In this document: piece after piece, positions 43,412 through 53,541 of the stretch | How the letters are laid out: every line of letters starts with the position of its first letter | Numbering within the stretch: the stretch's first letter is position 1 | NCBI GenBank assembly: GCA_036496805.1 | Contig: DASXKN010000019.1 | Span: 88,159 to 152,158 of the forward strand | DNA: 64,000 bases | Source of the DNA: SZAS-103 sp036496805 | GTDB lineage: Bacteria; Pseudomonadota; Gammaproteobacteria; Xanthomonadales; Xanthomonadaceae | Reading direction: 5' to 3' | Made by a program: the position numbers and the translations under genes | The notes under the pieces: model-generated | Database searches by the model: none | Told to the model about the DNA's origin: nothing | Seen by the model: the letters and a program-made list of their open reading frames with translations, nothing else

Positions 43412-46075
43412 TCAGTCGTCCTTCGCCGCTGCGAGTCCCGCCAACCGCTTCTGCCACTCATCGGCTTTCGCCTCGTAGCCCTTTCCCGGCTCCGCGTTGT
43501 TCCATGCCGTGTAGAGGTCAATCAGGGCCTGCGCGCAGTCGCGGGCGTCCTTCGATTCCGGCGGGAAGTAGAAGCTGATGTGAAACGCATCTTCCAGGTC
43601 CGTTACGGCGGCGGCGTAGTCGCCCGATCCCTTGCGCGCCTTGCCGAGCGTCATGAGGTACCTGGACATGATCCAGCCCGTGCGCCAGTGCTTGCGCATC
43701 GTCGCTTCCTCGGGTGCGAGCAGGGCTATGGCTTCCGCGTACTTGCCCTGCGCCACGAGCAGCCCGGCCTTGCGATTCAATGCCATGGTCTTGTCGTAGC
43801 GTTCGCTCGTCGAGTCCAATGCCGTCGGGTCGTTCGGCTTCCAGTCGACCGGCGGCTGATCGGGTAGTCCGAAGAATCTGGCGCGACGCTGGAACGCCGC
43901 CATTTCTCCGACGGTCGCAATGTCCTGCAACCAGCGCGCCGGTGGATAGCGCATCTGCTGGTTGGGGCCGAGTTTTTCGTACGTGTCGTCCAGATAGGTG
44001 TAAAGCCTGCGCGCCCGTCTTGCTTCTTCCGCGAGCGGTGTGTCCCTGGCGAGCCTCGTGACCATGGCCACGCCGATCATCTGTGTCATGAGGCCTTCCT
44101 TCGAACGCACCATGTGGACGCCGACATCGAGGCAATCGGCCCGGATTCCCGGATCGGTGGCCTCGGGCATGCCGACCCTGGCGCTGCAATAGTCGGTGAG
44201 GTGCTGATACGCCGGCAGCGGGATGCTTTCCGCTTCCAGCAAGGCAATGCTGGATTCCGCGCGTTCGTTCGGTGCGAGGACGCGCGCGGGACGTGCGATG
44301 AGGGGCGGCGGCGGAACCGCGGCGGTTTCGATCGCCTTGGCGTAGGCCGCGTATTCCGCGCCCGTATAGTCGTCGAAGCGCGTGCGCTGGGCGGCTTCGT
44401 GCAGCGCCTCGCGCCGGAGTTGCGCATCGGTGGATGCGAACATCAACTGCAACCAGTCGTAACCATTGCCGGGATCGAGTCGGACGAGGTTCTCGGCTGC
44501 CTGCGGAAACAGGCAGTGCGACTCGCGGTTGACGCTGGGGCAATACACGGCGGCGATCTGCCAGACCAATGCATCGTCGGGATGCTCGGTGATCGCGGCC
44601 TGCAGCGACGCGGTCAAGATCTGCGGCCTGGGCGAGTCGGATTCGTCGCTCCACGCCAGCAAGGCCGCATAGACGTGGCGATACGGGTCGGCGCCTGCCT
44701 GCAGGGACTTGATCATCTGGCGGCGATAATTGGTGCCGAGCAGCTTGATCACGCTCCCCAGCAAATCATCCAGGTTTCCCGAGTCTTCGTTCCCGGAGCC
44801 TGCGACACTGGTGGAGGCGGCGAAGGCAGCCAGCGCGTCAGCCTGCCGTTGTTCGTCGCCGGGCAGGCGTTTGCGCAGCCAGTCGATCAGATCGCCGGTG
44901 CGTTTGTCGGCGTCGCCCTGGTACGCGAACAGGTGCGCGCCGATTTCGCTGGCGATGGTGGCGCGGTCGCGCTCGGCAGCTGCTTTTTTCCATTGCCATG
45001 TCGTCGCGGCGGCGCCGATCAGCAGAGTGAGCGCGGCGAGGCCGACCGCCGCCGCCAGCTTCGGCTCGCGCCGCAGCCAGCGCTGCGCCCGCTCGCCGAT
45101 GCCGATGCGCCGCACGCTGACCGGCAAGCCATCGCGCACGCGGCGCAGGTCGTCGGCGAGCTGCGCCGCGCTGGCATAGCGGTCGCCAGGCTGCAGCTCC
45201 AGGCATTTCATGCAGATCGCATCGAGATCGCGCGCGATCTTCGGATTCACTTCGCGCGGCGCGCGGATGCGCCCTGCGGCTGCGCGGCGGATCACATCGT
45301 CGGCGCTGCCTTCGCCGTGCGGCGAAACACCGGTCAGGCAGCGGTAGAGGATCGCACCGAGCGCATAGGTGTCGGTGGCTGCGGTGAGACGGTATTGCTT
45401 GATGAGGATCTGCTCGGGCGCCATGAACGAGGGCGTGCCCGAGACCTCCTGAGCGTCCACTCCGCCGCGTTCGTCCATGTGCCTGGCGAGCCCGAAGTCG
45501 GCGATCTGTGGTTCGCCGCGCGCGTCGAGCAGCACGTTCGCCGGCTTGAGGTCCAGGTGCAGCAGGCCGAGCCGGTGCGCATAGTCGATCGCGTCGCATA
45601 GCGTGAGCAGCAGCGCGATCGCATCGGCGGCCGGCATCGTGCCGGCATCGAGCACGGTCGCCAGCGAGTGGCCGCGGATCAGCGGCATCGAGAAGTAGTG
45701 CAGTCCCCCGACGGTGCCGACCTCGTGCACCGGCACGATGTTCGGATGCAGCAGGCGCGCGGCGGCGCGCGCTTCGGCGAGGAATCGGGTGACGCCGTCG
45801 GCGTCGGCGAACCAGTCGGCGATGAACTTGATCGCGACCTCGCGGTCGAGGCTGCGCTGGCGCGCGCGGTAGACCACGCCCATGCCGCCGCGGCCGATCT
45901 CCTCGAGCAGTTCGTAGTCGCCGAACTCGCGTTGCTTCGGGTCCGCGAGGTCGAGCCGGGGCCAACTGGCGCCGCCGGCGGTATGGCCGCCGGCGACGGC
46001 TCGCGCGAGCGAGAGCAGCACCGAATCGGCAGGATCGGCATGCAGGCGGTCGGTGTCGTTCGGATGGTGGTTCAC
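43412..46075 (-). CDS. Transmembrane Ser/Thr protein kinase (PknB/PknS-like) with periplasmic helical-repeat domain
   Basis: This 887-residue Hanks-type kinase starts with a short linker, then the kinase domain (about 52-320): Gly loop IGRGGMGVVY, VAIKF Lys near 81, catalytic loop HLDLKPANVLL (HLD rather than HRD, so an Arg-less type), ADFGLA and FMAPEQ. A single membrane segment at about 340-360 leads to a large extracytoplasmic helical region (about 370-880) that has TPR-like stretches and could sense an external signal. A sigma-factor gene lies immediately upstream in the same direction, a known kinase/ECF pairing. A soluble substrate other than the sigma factor cannot be named. Confidence 0.92.
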   Translation of the reverse strand: MNHHPNDTDRLHADPADSVLLSLARAVAGGHTAGGASWPRLDLADPKQREFGDYELLEEIGRGGMGVVYRARQRSLDREVAIKFIADWFADADGVTRFLAEARAAARLLHPNIVPVHEVGTVGGLHYFSMPLIRGHSLATVLDAGTMPAADAIALLLTLCDAIDYAHRLGLLHLDLKPANVLLDARGEPQIADFGLARHMDERGGVDAQEVSGTPSFMAPEQILIKQYRLTAATDTYALGAILYRCLTGVSPHGEGSADDVIRRAAAGRIRAPREVNPKIARDLDAICMKCLELQPGDRYASAAQLADDLRRVRDGLPVSVRRIGIGERAQRWLRREPKLAAAVGLAALTLLIGAAATTWQWKKAAAERDRATIASEIGAHLFAYQGDADKRTGDLIDWLRKRLPGDEQRQADALAAFAASTSVAGSGNEDSGNLDDLLGSVIKLLGTNYRRQMIKSLQAGADPYRHVYAALLAWSDESDSPRPQILTASLQAAITEHPDDALVWQIAAVYCPSVNRESHCLFPQAAENLVRLDPGNGYDWLQLMFASTDAQLRREALHEAAQRTRFDDYTGAEYAAYAKAIETAAVPPPPLIARPARVLAPNERAESSIALLEAESIPLPAYQHLTDYCSARVGMPEATDPGIRADCLDVGVHMVRSKEGLMTQMIGVAMVTRLARDTPLAEEARRARRLYTYLDDTYEKLGPNQQMRYPPARWLQDIATVGEMAAFQRRARFFGLPDQPPVDWKPNDPTALDSTSERYDKTMALNRKAGLLVAQGKYAEAIALLAPEEATMRKHWRTGWIMSRYLMTLGKARKGSGDYAAAVTDLEDAFHISFYFPPESKDARDCAQALIDLYTAWNNAEPGKGYEAKADEWQKRLAGLAAAKDD

Positions 46076-46134
46076 GTGGGTTCTCCCGGTTCCATCCCAC
46101 GATTACGCAAGCGGCGCGAAAAGTGACAGCGCGG

Positions 46135-46800
46135 TCATTCCCCTTCGAGTATGCGCTGCACCGCTGCCCATTCCACTGCGAAGGTAGCCTCGTCCGCGCA
46201 CAGGTCCTCCACCATGCCGCGCATTTCTTCGCGCAGCCGCAGCCGCAGCCGGTTGATCTCCACCGTCAGCGTGTTGGCGGGCATGTCCAGCGCGGCGGCC
46301 ATGGCCTTGAGCTCGCCATGCTCGGGCGGCGAGGACAGCAGCGGCAGCAGGCGTTCAAGCAGGGCCTCGCGCCCGCGTTGCGCATAGCGTGCGCGTTGCG
46401 CCTCGATCGCGCGGGCGGTGAGCGCGAGCACGAAGCGCAGGTCGAACTGGCGGTCCGCTTCCGGTGCGCTGTCGGCGATCTCGTCGGCTTCGACGGCAGG
46501 GCTGCCGGCAGGCTCGCGCGCGGCGCGCCAGCGCGCGAGATGGCGCCGAAGCAGGACGAACAGGAAGTGGCGGAAGCTGCCGCGTTGCGCATCGGCGCGC
46601 GACCACCAGGCATGTTCGAAGCTGGCGGTGAGGAAGGATTGGGTGGCGTCCTCGGCTTCGCTGGCCGGAAGCCGCGCGCGGAAGTACGCGAGGATCGCCG
46701 ATCGATAAGCCTGCGCGAGTTCGCCGAAGGCGGCGCGACCGGAAAGCGTCGTGCCGCTCTGCCGGATCAGGCTCCACCGCGTGCTCGGGAACTGCGCCAT
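46135..46800 (-). CDS. ECF-like RNA polymerase sigma factor linked to a Ser/Thr kinase
   Basis: This 221-residue protein has a region 2 (FGELAQAYRSAILAYFRARLPASEAEDATQSFLTASFEHAWW) and a region 4-like HTH near residues 160-205 (LKAMAAALDMPANTLTVEINRLRLRLREEMR). The opening FPSTRWSLIRQSG is typical of the sigma-like family encoded next to Hanks kinases. It is followed after 59 bases by the kinase gene. In Xanthomonas the analogous EcfP is activated by phosphorylation by PknS rather than by an anti-sigma factor, and no anti-sigma gene is present here. The regulon cannot be read from this window. Confidence 0.85.
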   Translation of the reverse strand: MAQFPSTRWSLIRQSGTTLSGRAAFGELAQAYRSAILAYFRARLPASEAEDATQSFLTASFEHAWWSRADAQRGSFRHFLFVLLRRHLARWRAAREPAGSPAVEADEIADSAPEADRQFDLRFVLALTARAIEAQRARYAQRGREALLERLLPLLSSPPEHGELKAMAAALDMPANTLTVEINRLRLRLREEMRGMVEDLCADEATFAVEWAAVQRILEGE

Positions 46801-46932
46801 CGGCGCATCTTAAGCGAGGTGGCGGAGCGCCTCGCGCTCGATCCTTCTTGTCGGGCCTGGCGCCTGGCAGGATTCCCGTGGCCGCCCCGAACGCCGCCGG
46901 CCTGGGGAAAGGGCGGAGCGCGGGAAGCATCG

Positions 46933-48588
46933 TCAACCGGGTCGCGGGCCGCCGCCTTCGTCGTCCACCGCATCGGCGACGCTGAAGTGGTCGAGCGCGC
47001 TCGCCGGTAGCTGCGGCAGCGCGGCGCTCGTCAGCACTTCGCGCGCGTCGTCCTTGAGTCGCGCAACGCGCAGCGCGATGCCGCGCGCCTGCAGCGACGT
47101 CGCGAAATCGGCCAGTGCCTCGAGCGAGGTGCTGTCGAGGTCGGGCGATTCCTCCAGGCTCAGGATCACGTGTCGCAGCGATGCGCGCTCGGCCGCGTGC
47201 GATCGGGCGATGGCGAAGATCGATTCGGCATTCGCGAAGAACAGCGGTTCTTCCGGGCGCAGGATCAGCAGCCCTGGGATTTCGACGGCCTGCGGATGCG
47301 CCGCGATGTTCACGAAATCGTGGCCGCCCGCGTATCTGCCGAGCACGCTCAGGCGCGGCGTCGCGAGGCGACGCAGCATCATCGCCAGGCTGATCGCGAT
47401 CGCGGCCAGGAGGCCGTCGAGGATGCCCAGCGAAAGCACGGCCACCACCGCCGACAGGGCGACGATGCGGTCGCGCTTCCACTGCAGGTAGGGCTTGAAC
47501 ACCGCCAGCCGCCACGACCGGCTGACCGCGTGGATCACGATCGCCGCGAGTACCGGTTCGGGTATGCGTTCGATGAAGCCGATCAGCAGCCACACCATCA
47601 GCAGCACGCAGCAGGCGGCGACGAGGCCGGCCATCCGCGATCGCGCGCCCGCGGTCTCGTTCGCCGAAGTGCCCGAATAACCGGCGCCGACCGGCATGCC
47701 GTGGAGCAGGCCGGACAGCGCGTTGGCGACGCCGAGCACGAGCAGGTCGCGGTTGGCATCCACCGCGTCGCCGTGCCGCAATGCGAAGGTGCGGATCGAT
47801 CCGTAGGATTCCGCAAACAGGATCAGCAGCAGGGCCGCGGCGAGTTCGATGCTCGGCAGCCACTGTTCGCTGGAGGGCCATGCCGGCATCGCCAGGTCGA
47901 GCGAAAGATCGATCCTGCCCGTGAGACCCACGCCATGCTGCGCGAGCCACGGCGAAGCCGCGATGCCGATCGCGATCACGACGAGACAGCCGGGCACGCG
48001 GCGCACGTGTTCGCCGAGGAACAGCATCGCCAGCGCGACGATGCCGCAGCCGAGCGTGTACGGCTGCAACAACCCGGATGATTGCGCCAGGCGCCACAGC
48101 AACAGCGGCACGAAGTCCCCGTGCAACGCGGGCAGGCCGGCCAGGTGTGGCAGTTGCTTGATCGCGATCACGCAGGCCAGCCCGAACGCGAAACCGCGCA
48201 GCACCGGACGTGCGACCAGTTGCGAAAGCCCGCCCAGCCGCGCCGCACCGGCGATCAGGAAAAGCGCGCCGGTGAGCACCACCATCGTCGCCGCGATCGC
48301 CACGCGCGATACGCCGTGCAGGCTGGCCAGCGCGAGCGTGCCCGCAGCGAGCACCGCGGCCGAAGAGGACGTCGCCGAGACGATGGCGTAGCGGCTGCGC
48401 CCGAGCAGGCCGTAGCAGGACAGGCCGACGATCAGCGCGATCACGCCCGCCTGCGGCGGCAGGTTGGCGATGCCCGAATACGCGACCGCTTCGGGCAGCA
48501 GCAGCCCGGCGATCGACAACCCGGCCAGCACGTCGGCGCCGCGGCTTGCGGCCCGTGTCGAACCGGAGCCGACAACTGCCTCGCTCAT
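46933..48588 (-). CDS. SulP-family anion transporter with STAS domain
   Basis: This 551-residue protein has about 11-12 membrane segments in SulP order: ADVLAGLSIAGLLLPEAVAYS, GLSCYGLLGRSRYAIVSATSSSA and a NALSGLLHGMPVGAGYSGTSANETAGA block, then a C-terminal cytoplasmic STAS domain (about 430-540; VILSLEESPDLDSTSLEALADF). SulP proteins carry sulfate, bicarbonate or dicarboxylates; the substrate is not evident. The ATG at 48588 is chosen because it overlaps the stop of the ParB-like gene (ATGA), though an in-frame ATG lies six codons upstream. Confidence 0.9.
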   Translation of the reverse strand: MSEAVVGSGSTRAASRGADVLAGLSIAGLLLPEAVAYSGIANLPPQAGVIALIVGLSCYGLLGRSRYAIVSATSSSAAVLAAGTLALASLHGVSRVAIAATMVVLTGALFLIAGAARLGGLSQLVARPVLRGFAFGLACVIAIKQLPHLAGLPALHGDFVPLLLWRLAQSSGLLQPYTLGCGIVALAMLFLGEHVRRVPGCLVVIAIGIAASPWLAQHGVGLTGRIDLSLDLAMPAWPSSEQWLPSIELAAALLLILFAESYGSIRTFALRHGDAVDANRDLLVLGVANALSGLLHGMPVGAGYSGTSANETAGARSRMAGLVAACCVLLMVWLLIGFIERIPEPVLAAIVIHAVSRSWRLAVFKPYLQWKRDRIVALSAVVAVLSLGILDGLLAAIAISLAMMLRRLATPRLSVLGRYAGGHDFVNIAAHPQAVEIPGLLILRPEEPLFFANAESIFAIARSHAAERASLRHVILSLEESPDLDSTSLEALADFATSLQARGIALRVARLKDDAREVLTSAALPQLPASALDHFSVADAVDDEGGGPRPG

Positions 48589-49193
48589 CCCATCGTTCCA
48601 GTCCATCCCGGAAGGAACGCCGCCTCGTGGCTGTGCGCGAGCAGCAGCGCCGCCTGCAGCGTCTTCGCGGGAACCTCGTCGCCACGCAGCTTCAACTGGC
48701 GGCGATAGAACTCCGCCCACATGAACTCGGCATAGGGAATGGCGTCCTTCGAGTAGCCGCCGGCCTCGCGCACGCGCGCCGCGAGGGTGCGGTAGGGATC
48801 GTCGACGAGCTGGTCGAGCGTGTTCGGGATGGCGTCGTAGCCGATGCGCGCGCCGTGCTGGTCGTAGGGATGCGCCCAGCGGTTGAACTCCATCGTGCGC
48901 CAGAACATCTCCTGTTCCAGCCACGAGAAGTCGCGCTGGATCATCACCGGCACCTCGTCCACGCCTTCCTCGCACAGGGCGCGGCCGAGATGGTGATGGT
49001 CGACGATGTAGACCTGGCGCTTCGGCCCGAGCACACCGGGGAACCAGTGCGAGGCCAGCAGTTCCTTGCGCTTCTTCTTCCGCATCCCGCTCCACTGTGC
49101 GCGCTTGGCGCGCACCTCGGCCATGCCCACGGTGATCTGGGTGGGGCGCAGCCTGCCCGGCGCGATCGACAGCAGGGGATGGTGCGCGTGCAT
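48585..49193 (-). CDS. ParB-like protein (ParBc_2 family, putative nuclease)
   Basis: This 202-residue protein matches the ParB-like family with the pattern LRPTQITVGMAEVRAKRAQW, then VYIVDHHHLGRALCEEGVDEVPV, then PYAEFMWAEFYRR. The DHHH stretch resembles the family's conserved metal or nucleotide site. The members are mostly uncharacterised and are not chromosome-partition proteins. It has no partner ParA and no HTH. It overlaps the SulP gene by ATGA, an unexplained but probably functional coupling. Function unknown. Confidence 0.78.
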   Translation of the reverse strand: MHAHHPLLSIAPGRLRPTQITVGMAEVRAKRAQWSGMRKKKRKELLASHWFPGVLGPKRQVYIVDHHHLGRALCEEGVDEVPVMIQRDFSWLEQEMFWRTMEFNRWAHPYDQHGARIGYDAIPNTLDQLVDDPYRTLAARVREAGGYSKDAIPYAEFMWAEFYRRQLKLRGDEVPAKTLQAALLLAHSHEAAFLPGWTGTMG

Positions 49194-49264
49194 GGCGACT
49201 CCTCGCGGACGACGAGGGGTCGAGCGTAGCTCAAATCGGATCCGGTCGAGCCAGGGTTCCGTGC

Positions 49265-50209
49265 TCAGCGAACCTTGTCCATGCGGTCCCACGCGGAAAG
49301 CTCGACCGCTCGCGTGCGCTTCCATGCCGGCGGCACGATCGAACCGCGGCGCACGGCGAGCCAGAGCAGGGCGAGCGTGCAGACCGAGCACATCAGCAGG
49401 GCGATCACCGAAGCCTCGGCGCCGAACGCGCCGCCGCTGAGCCAGGTCGGTCCGGTGCGGGTGGAGACCAGGAATCCGTCGGCAGCCGTTCCGGAAACGG
49501 GAATGCCGTACACGGTTCCTTGCATGAAGTTCCACGACGCATGCAGGCCCATGCAGATCGGCAGCGAGCGGGTGACGTGGTAGAGCAGCCCGAACAGCAG
49601 GCCGGCTTCGATCGCGATGGCCGACGAGCTCCATACCGTCGCGCCGGGGTTCTGGATATGGATGAAGCCGAATGCAAGCGCCGAAATCACCAGCGCGCCC
49701 CAGGTTCCAAGGCCTTCCTCGACGATCCGGTAGAGCGCACCGCGGAACATGATCTCCTCGCCGATGCCTGCGCCGACGCCGACGGTGATCAACGCGATCC
49801 ACCAGTGCGCGTGGAGATTGAAGCCGAGGACGTGGTAACTGCCGAGCAGCCACAACTCGCCGACGACGGCGCTGAACAGGAGGGCGCCAGCGAAAAGTCC
49901 GGTTGCGCTGTGCCGCAGCCACCTGTCCCTTGCGAATTCCGCCAGCGGCCTTCGCTCGATTCCCTTCACCAGCACCAGGTAGGCGAGCAGGGGCGGGATC
50001 GCCCGTCCGAAGCATTCGGCGTAGGCGCGCAACAGCACCGGCGAGTTGCGGTTGATGCCGATCGCGTGGAAGCCGAGCATCGTCAGCTTGACGGTCGCCA
50101 TCAACAAGGCGACGTAGATCAGGATGCGCGCGAGCGGCGAATACACCAGCCAGCGCTTCCAGCGTGGCGCGTCGGCGGGTGTGGTGAAGGCGAGGGTCGA
50201 GGCTTGCAT
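49265..50209 (-). CDS. CPBP-family intramembrane metalloprotease (Abi/Rce1-like)
   Basis: This 314-residue polytopic protein (about eight membrane segments) carries the three CPBP signatures: EEIMFRGALYR (EExxxR; about residue 153), FGFIHIQNPG (His near 181) and GLHASWNF (about 223). Members are glutamic intramembrane proteases related to Rce1, and some are involved in bacteriocin immunity or prenyl-protein processing. No substrate is apparent; neighbours are a ParB-like gene and prfC. The ATG at 50209 gives a good N-terminal cytoplasmic tail. Confidence 0.88.
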   Translation of the reverse strand: MQASTLAFTTPADAPRWKRWLVYSPLARILIYVALLMATVKLTMLGFHAIGINRNSPVLLRAYAECFGRAIPPLLAYLVLVKGIERRPLAEFARDRWLRHSATGLFAGALLFSAVVGELWLLGSYHVLGFNLHAHWWIALITVGVGAGIGEEIMFRGALYRIVEEGLGTWGALVISALAFGFIHIQNPGATVWSSSAIAIEAGLLFGLLYHVTRSLPICMGLHASWNFMQGTVYGIPVSGTAADGFLVSTRTGPTWLSGGAFGAEASVIALLMCSVCTLALLWLAVRRGSIVPPAWKRTRAVELSAWDRMDKVR

Positions 50210-50310
50210 TCGCGAATCCTGGTTCGGGACCGGCAGGCTAGCAAGGCGATCCGGCGCGGCGACCGTCGCTTGGGTCATGCCACGGCCATTTCGCGACATC
50301 CCCGGATTCG

Positions 50311-51915
<1,605 letters not shown>

Positions 51916-51962
51916 GCGGACGGGCGCCGGTGCGGCGCCATCATGGCTTGCGGGATGATTTC

Positions 51963-51968
51963 ATTATA
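51963..51968 (-). promoter_or_regulatory. Possible -10 element for prfC
   Basis: The minus strand reads TATAAT here, an exact -10 hexamer, 47 bases upstream of the prfC ATG. No good -35 sits at the right distance, so this is a tentative promoter. Confidence 0.4.
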
Positions 51969-52136
51969 CCGCAGCGCATCGGCGCGCCTTGCGCGTCCAA
52001 AATGGGTAGGATGGCATCCGTGGCGCCTGTCGTCCTTCCCGACCGGAACGACGACTCCCCCGATCGCCGCATGGAACGCAGGAACACGCCGTGTCTCCCG
52101 CGCAGGATTCCCATGCAGACCCAAGGAGCGTGAGCC

Positions 52137-52376
52137 ATGTCGAGCAGCGAAGAACGCCTGGACGAACTGGAAGCCGAAGTCGCGTTTTTGCGCGAGATGA
52201 TCAAGTCGCTCATCGCGCGTTTCCCGGCCCATCCGTTGAAGGACGCGCCGATGTTCGGGACCGTCAAGGCCTTCAACGAAGCCTCGAAGTCGCTGCCCGA
52301 GCCGCAGGCTTCGGCGCGCGCGCGCGCGGTGGAGCGCTTCGACATGCAGCACCTGAAGCGGGTCCTGCAGACCTGA
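52137..52376 (+). CDS. Small hypothetical protein with N-terminal coiled coil
   Basis: This 79-residue protein begins after a good ribosome site (AAGGAG eight bases upstream of the ATG). The first 30 residues are a likely amphipathic coiled coil (RLDELEAEVAFLREMIKSL), reminiscent of SlyX but without the other SlyX features. The rest is polar and basic. No known domain was recognised. It is likely real because of the start signal and amino-acid composition, but its function is unknown. Confidence 0.6.
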   Translation: MSSSEERLDELEAEVAFLREMIKSLIARFPAHPLKDAPMFGTVKAFNEASKSLPEPQASARARAVERFDMQHLKRVLQT

Positions 52377-52485
52377 AGACTCCGATGGCGCGGCCGGCTT
52401 TCGCCCGTCGCCCGTCGCTTGCCCGGGACTCTTCGTTCGCGTGTGACGAGGCGTGTCCGGTTCTCCTCAAGCGATTCCGCCCGCT

Positions 52486-52740
52486 GCCGCGGGGCGGGTG
52501 ACTTCTCTTTGCTTGTCCAAAGAGAAGTCACCAAGAGAAAGGACACCCCGGGCTCCGCGCCCTGCGCACATCCATGTGCTCCGGGTCCGCGGGCGAGGGC
52601 TGATTTTTCGGCGATGCATCCGTGCATCGTCGAAAAACGATGCGCATCCTGCGCATCGCCCTTCGGGTTTGACCGCCCCCGTCCGCCGCTCCGCCAGGGG
52701 CCCCTTTGAAGAGCGCGCGCGTCGTGCGCGCAAGAGCAAC
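52486..52740. repeat. Structured intergenic repeat, Xanthomonadales type
   Basis: This stretch contains a perfect 13-bp inverted repeat (GTGACTTCTCTTT at 52498-52510 and AAAGAGAAGTCAC at 52519-52531), then paired short palindromes near 52614-52663 (GATGCA..TGCATC and CGATGCGCA..TGCGCATCG) and a GC-rich palindrome near 52715. Open frames exist on both strands but look like by-products of the repeat, a familiar source of false genes in this order. I recognise the GTGACTTCTCTTTG..CCAAAGAGAAGTCACC core as recurrent in such genomes, from memory. No gene is supported from 52377 to 52780. Confidence 0.75.
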
Positions 52741-52750
52741 CGCAGGAACA

Positions 52751-52777
52751 CGTAGCCCGGATTGCATCCGGTCTACG
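52751..52777. repeat. REP-like palindrome (GTAGCCCGGAT type)
   Basis: CGTAGCCCGGAT (52751-52762) and ATCCGGTCTACG (52766-52777) form an imperfect 12-bp stem with a 3-base loop. The same core occurs at 62744-62823. It sits right at the end of the secreted-protein gene. Confidence 0.75.
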
Positions 52778-52780
52778 ACG

Positions 52781-53476
52781 CTATTTCGTCGGCATTTCCG
52801 GACGGGCGAATCGCTCTTCCCAGGCCTTCATCGCCTCAATCCGGTCGAGGCTGCAGTGACCTATGTTCTCGCCGTTGAAGGTGCCTTCGACCCGCCGGTA
52901 GTTGAAGAACAGCACGACCTCGGATGGGCCCTTGCGGAACACGAAGCCGATGTCCGACGCCCTCAGTCGCGTATTGGGCTTGAAGATCGTGTTGTCGAAA
53001 CCGTGGAGCCAGTGCCTCGTGTCGCCGAGCAGGGTGCGGATGCCGGCGCTTGCCCGCGCGTCGAGTAACCTCATGTTGCGTTCGTCGCGGTGCGGCTGCT
53101 CCCGGTCGGCGACCGCAAAGACGAAGACCTGGTCCGCAGTCCGGATTGTCTCCAAGGCCGCCTGGTCTTCTGCAATCACGTGCCCGTCGTTGCACCAATC
53201 TGGTTGTTGGCTGCCATCCGGTTCGTTCATCACGCATCGACCCAATGGCACCCAGCCCAGGTCCTTCGACGCCAGGTGTGCGCGGATATGGTCGTGGTCG
53301 ATGACATCAATGGAGGCCGGCTTGGCCGATCCGAGTGACATGATCGCCGCGTGGAGATCTCCGACGGCAATATCGTGGACGCGGCCATAGACCGGAACGC
53401 CGTCGACGCGCATCGGCGCGGCGTCGGGCGCAAGGGCAAGGATGGCGATGGCGGCGAGCGCCAACGGGCTGTGCAT
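52781..53476 (-). CDS. Secreted hypothetical protein
   Basis: This 231-residue protein begins with a hydrophobic segment (MHSPLALAAIAILALAPDAAP) that fits a Sec signal peptide, probably cleaved near residue 19. The mature part has Cys residues (RCVMNEP, DWCNDGH, GHCSLDR) that could form disulfides, and no recognised domain. A conserved-looking central block is VFVFAVADREQPHRD. ATG 53476 is preferred. It ends beside a REP palindrome, and the gene upstream on this strand is the c-di-GMP protein 65 bases away. Function unknown. Confidence 0.65.
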   Translation of the reverse strand: MHSPLALAAIAILALAPDAAPMRVDGVPVYGRVHDIAVGDLHAAIMSLGSAKPASIDVIDHDHIRAHLASKDLGWVPLGRCVMNEPDGSQQPDWCNDGHVIAEDQAALETIRTADQVFVFAVADREQPHRDERNMRLLDARASAGIRTLLGDTRHWLHGFDNTIFKPNTRLRASDIGFVFRKGPSEVVLFFNYRRVEGTFNGENIGHCSLDRIEAMKAWEERFARPEMPTK

Positions 53477-53541
53477 GGCAATTCCCCGGGAAGATGACGG
53501 CAAGCCGATCCGGTGAGGCGGCCGGCCATGCGTGCACGGCT

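Noticed and set aside
52453..52755. Open frames of about 100 codons on both strands in the gap after the small coiled-coil gene
   Set aside because: They run through a structured repeat with inverted stems and have no ribosome site or recognisable domain. Such frames are a known source of false gene calls.
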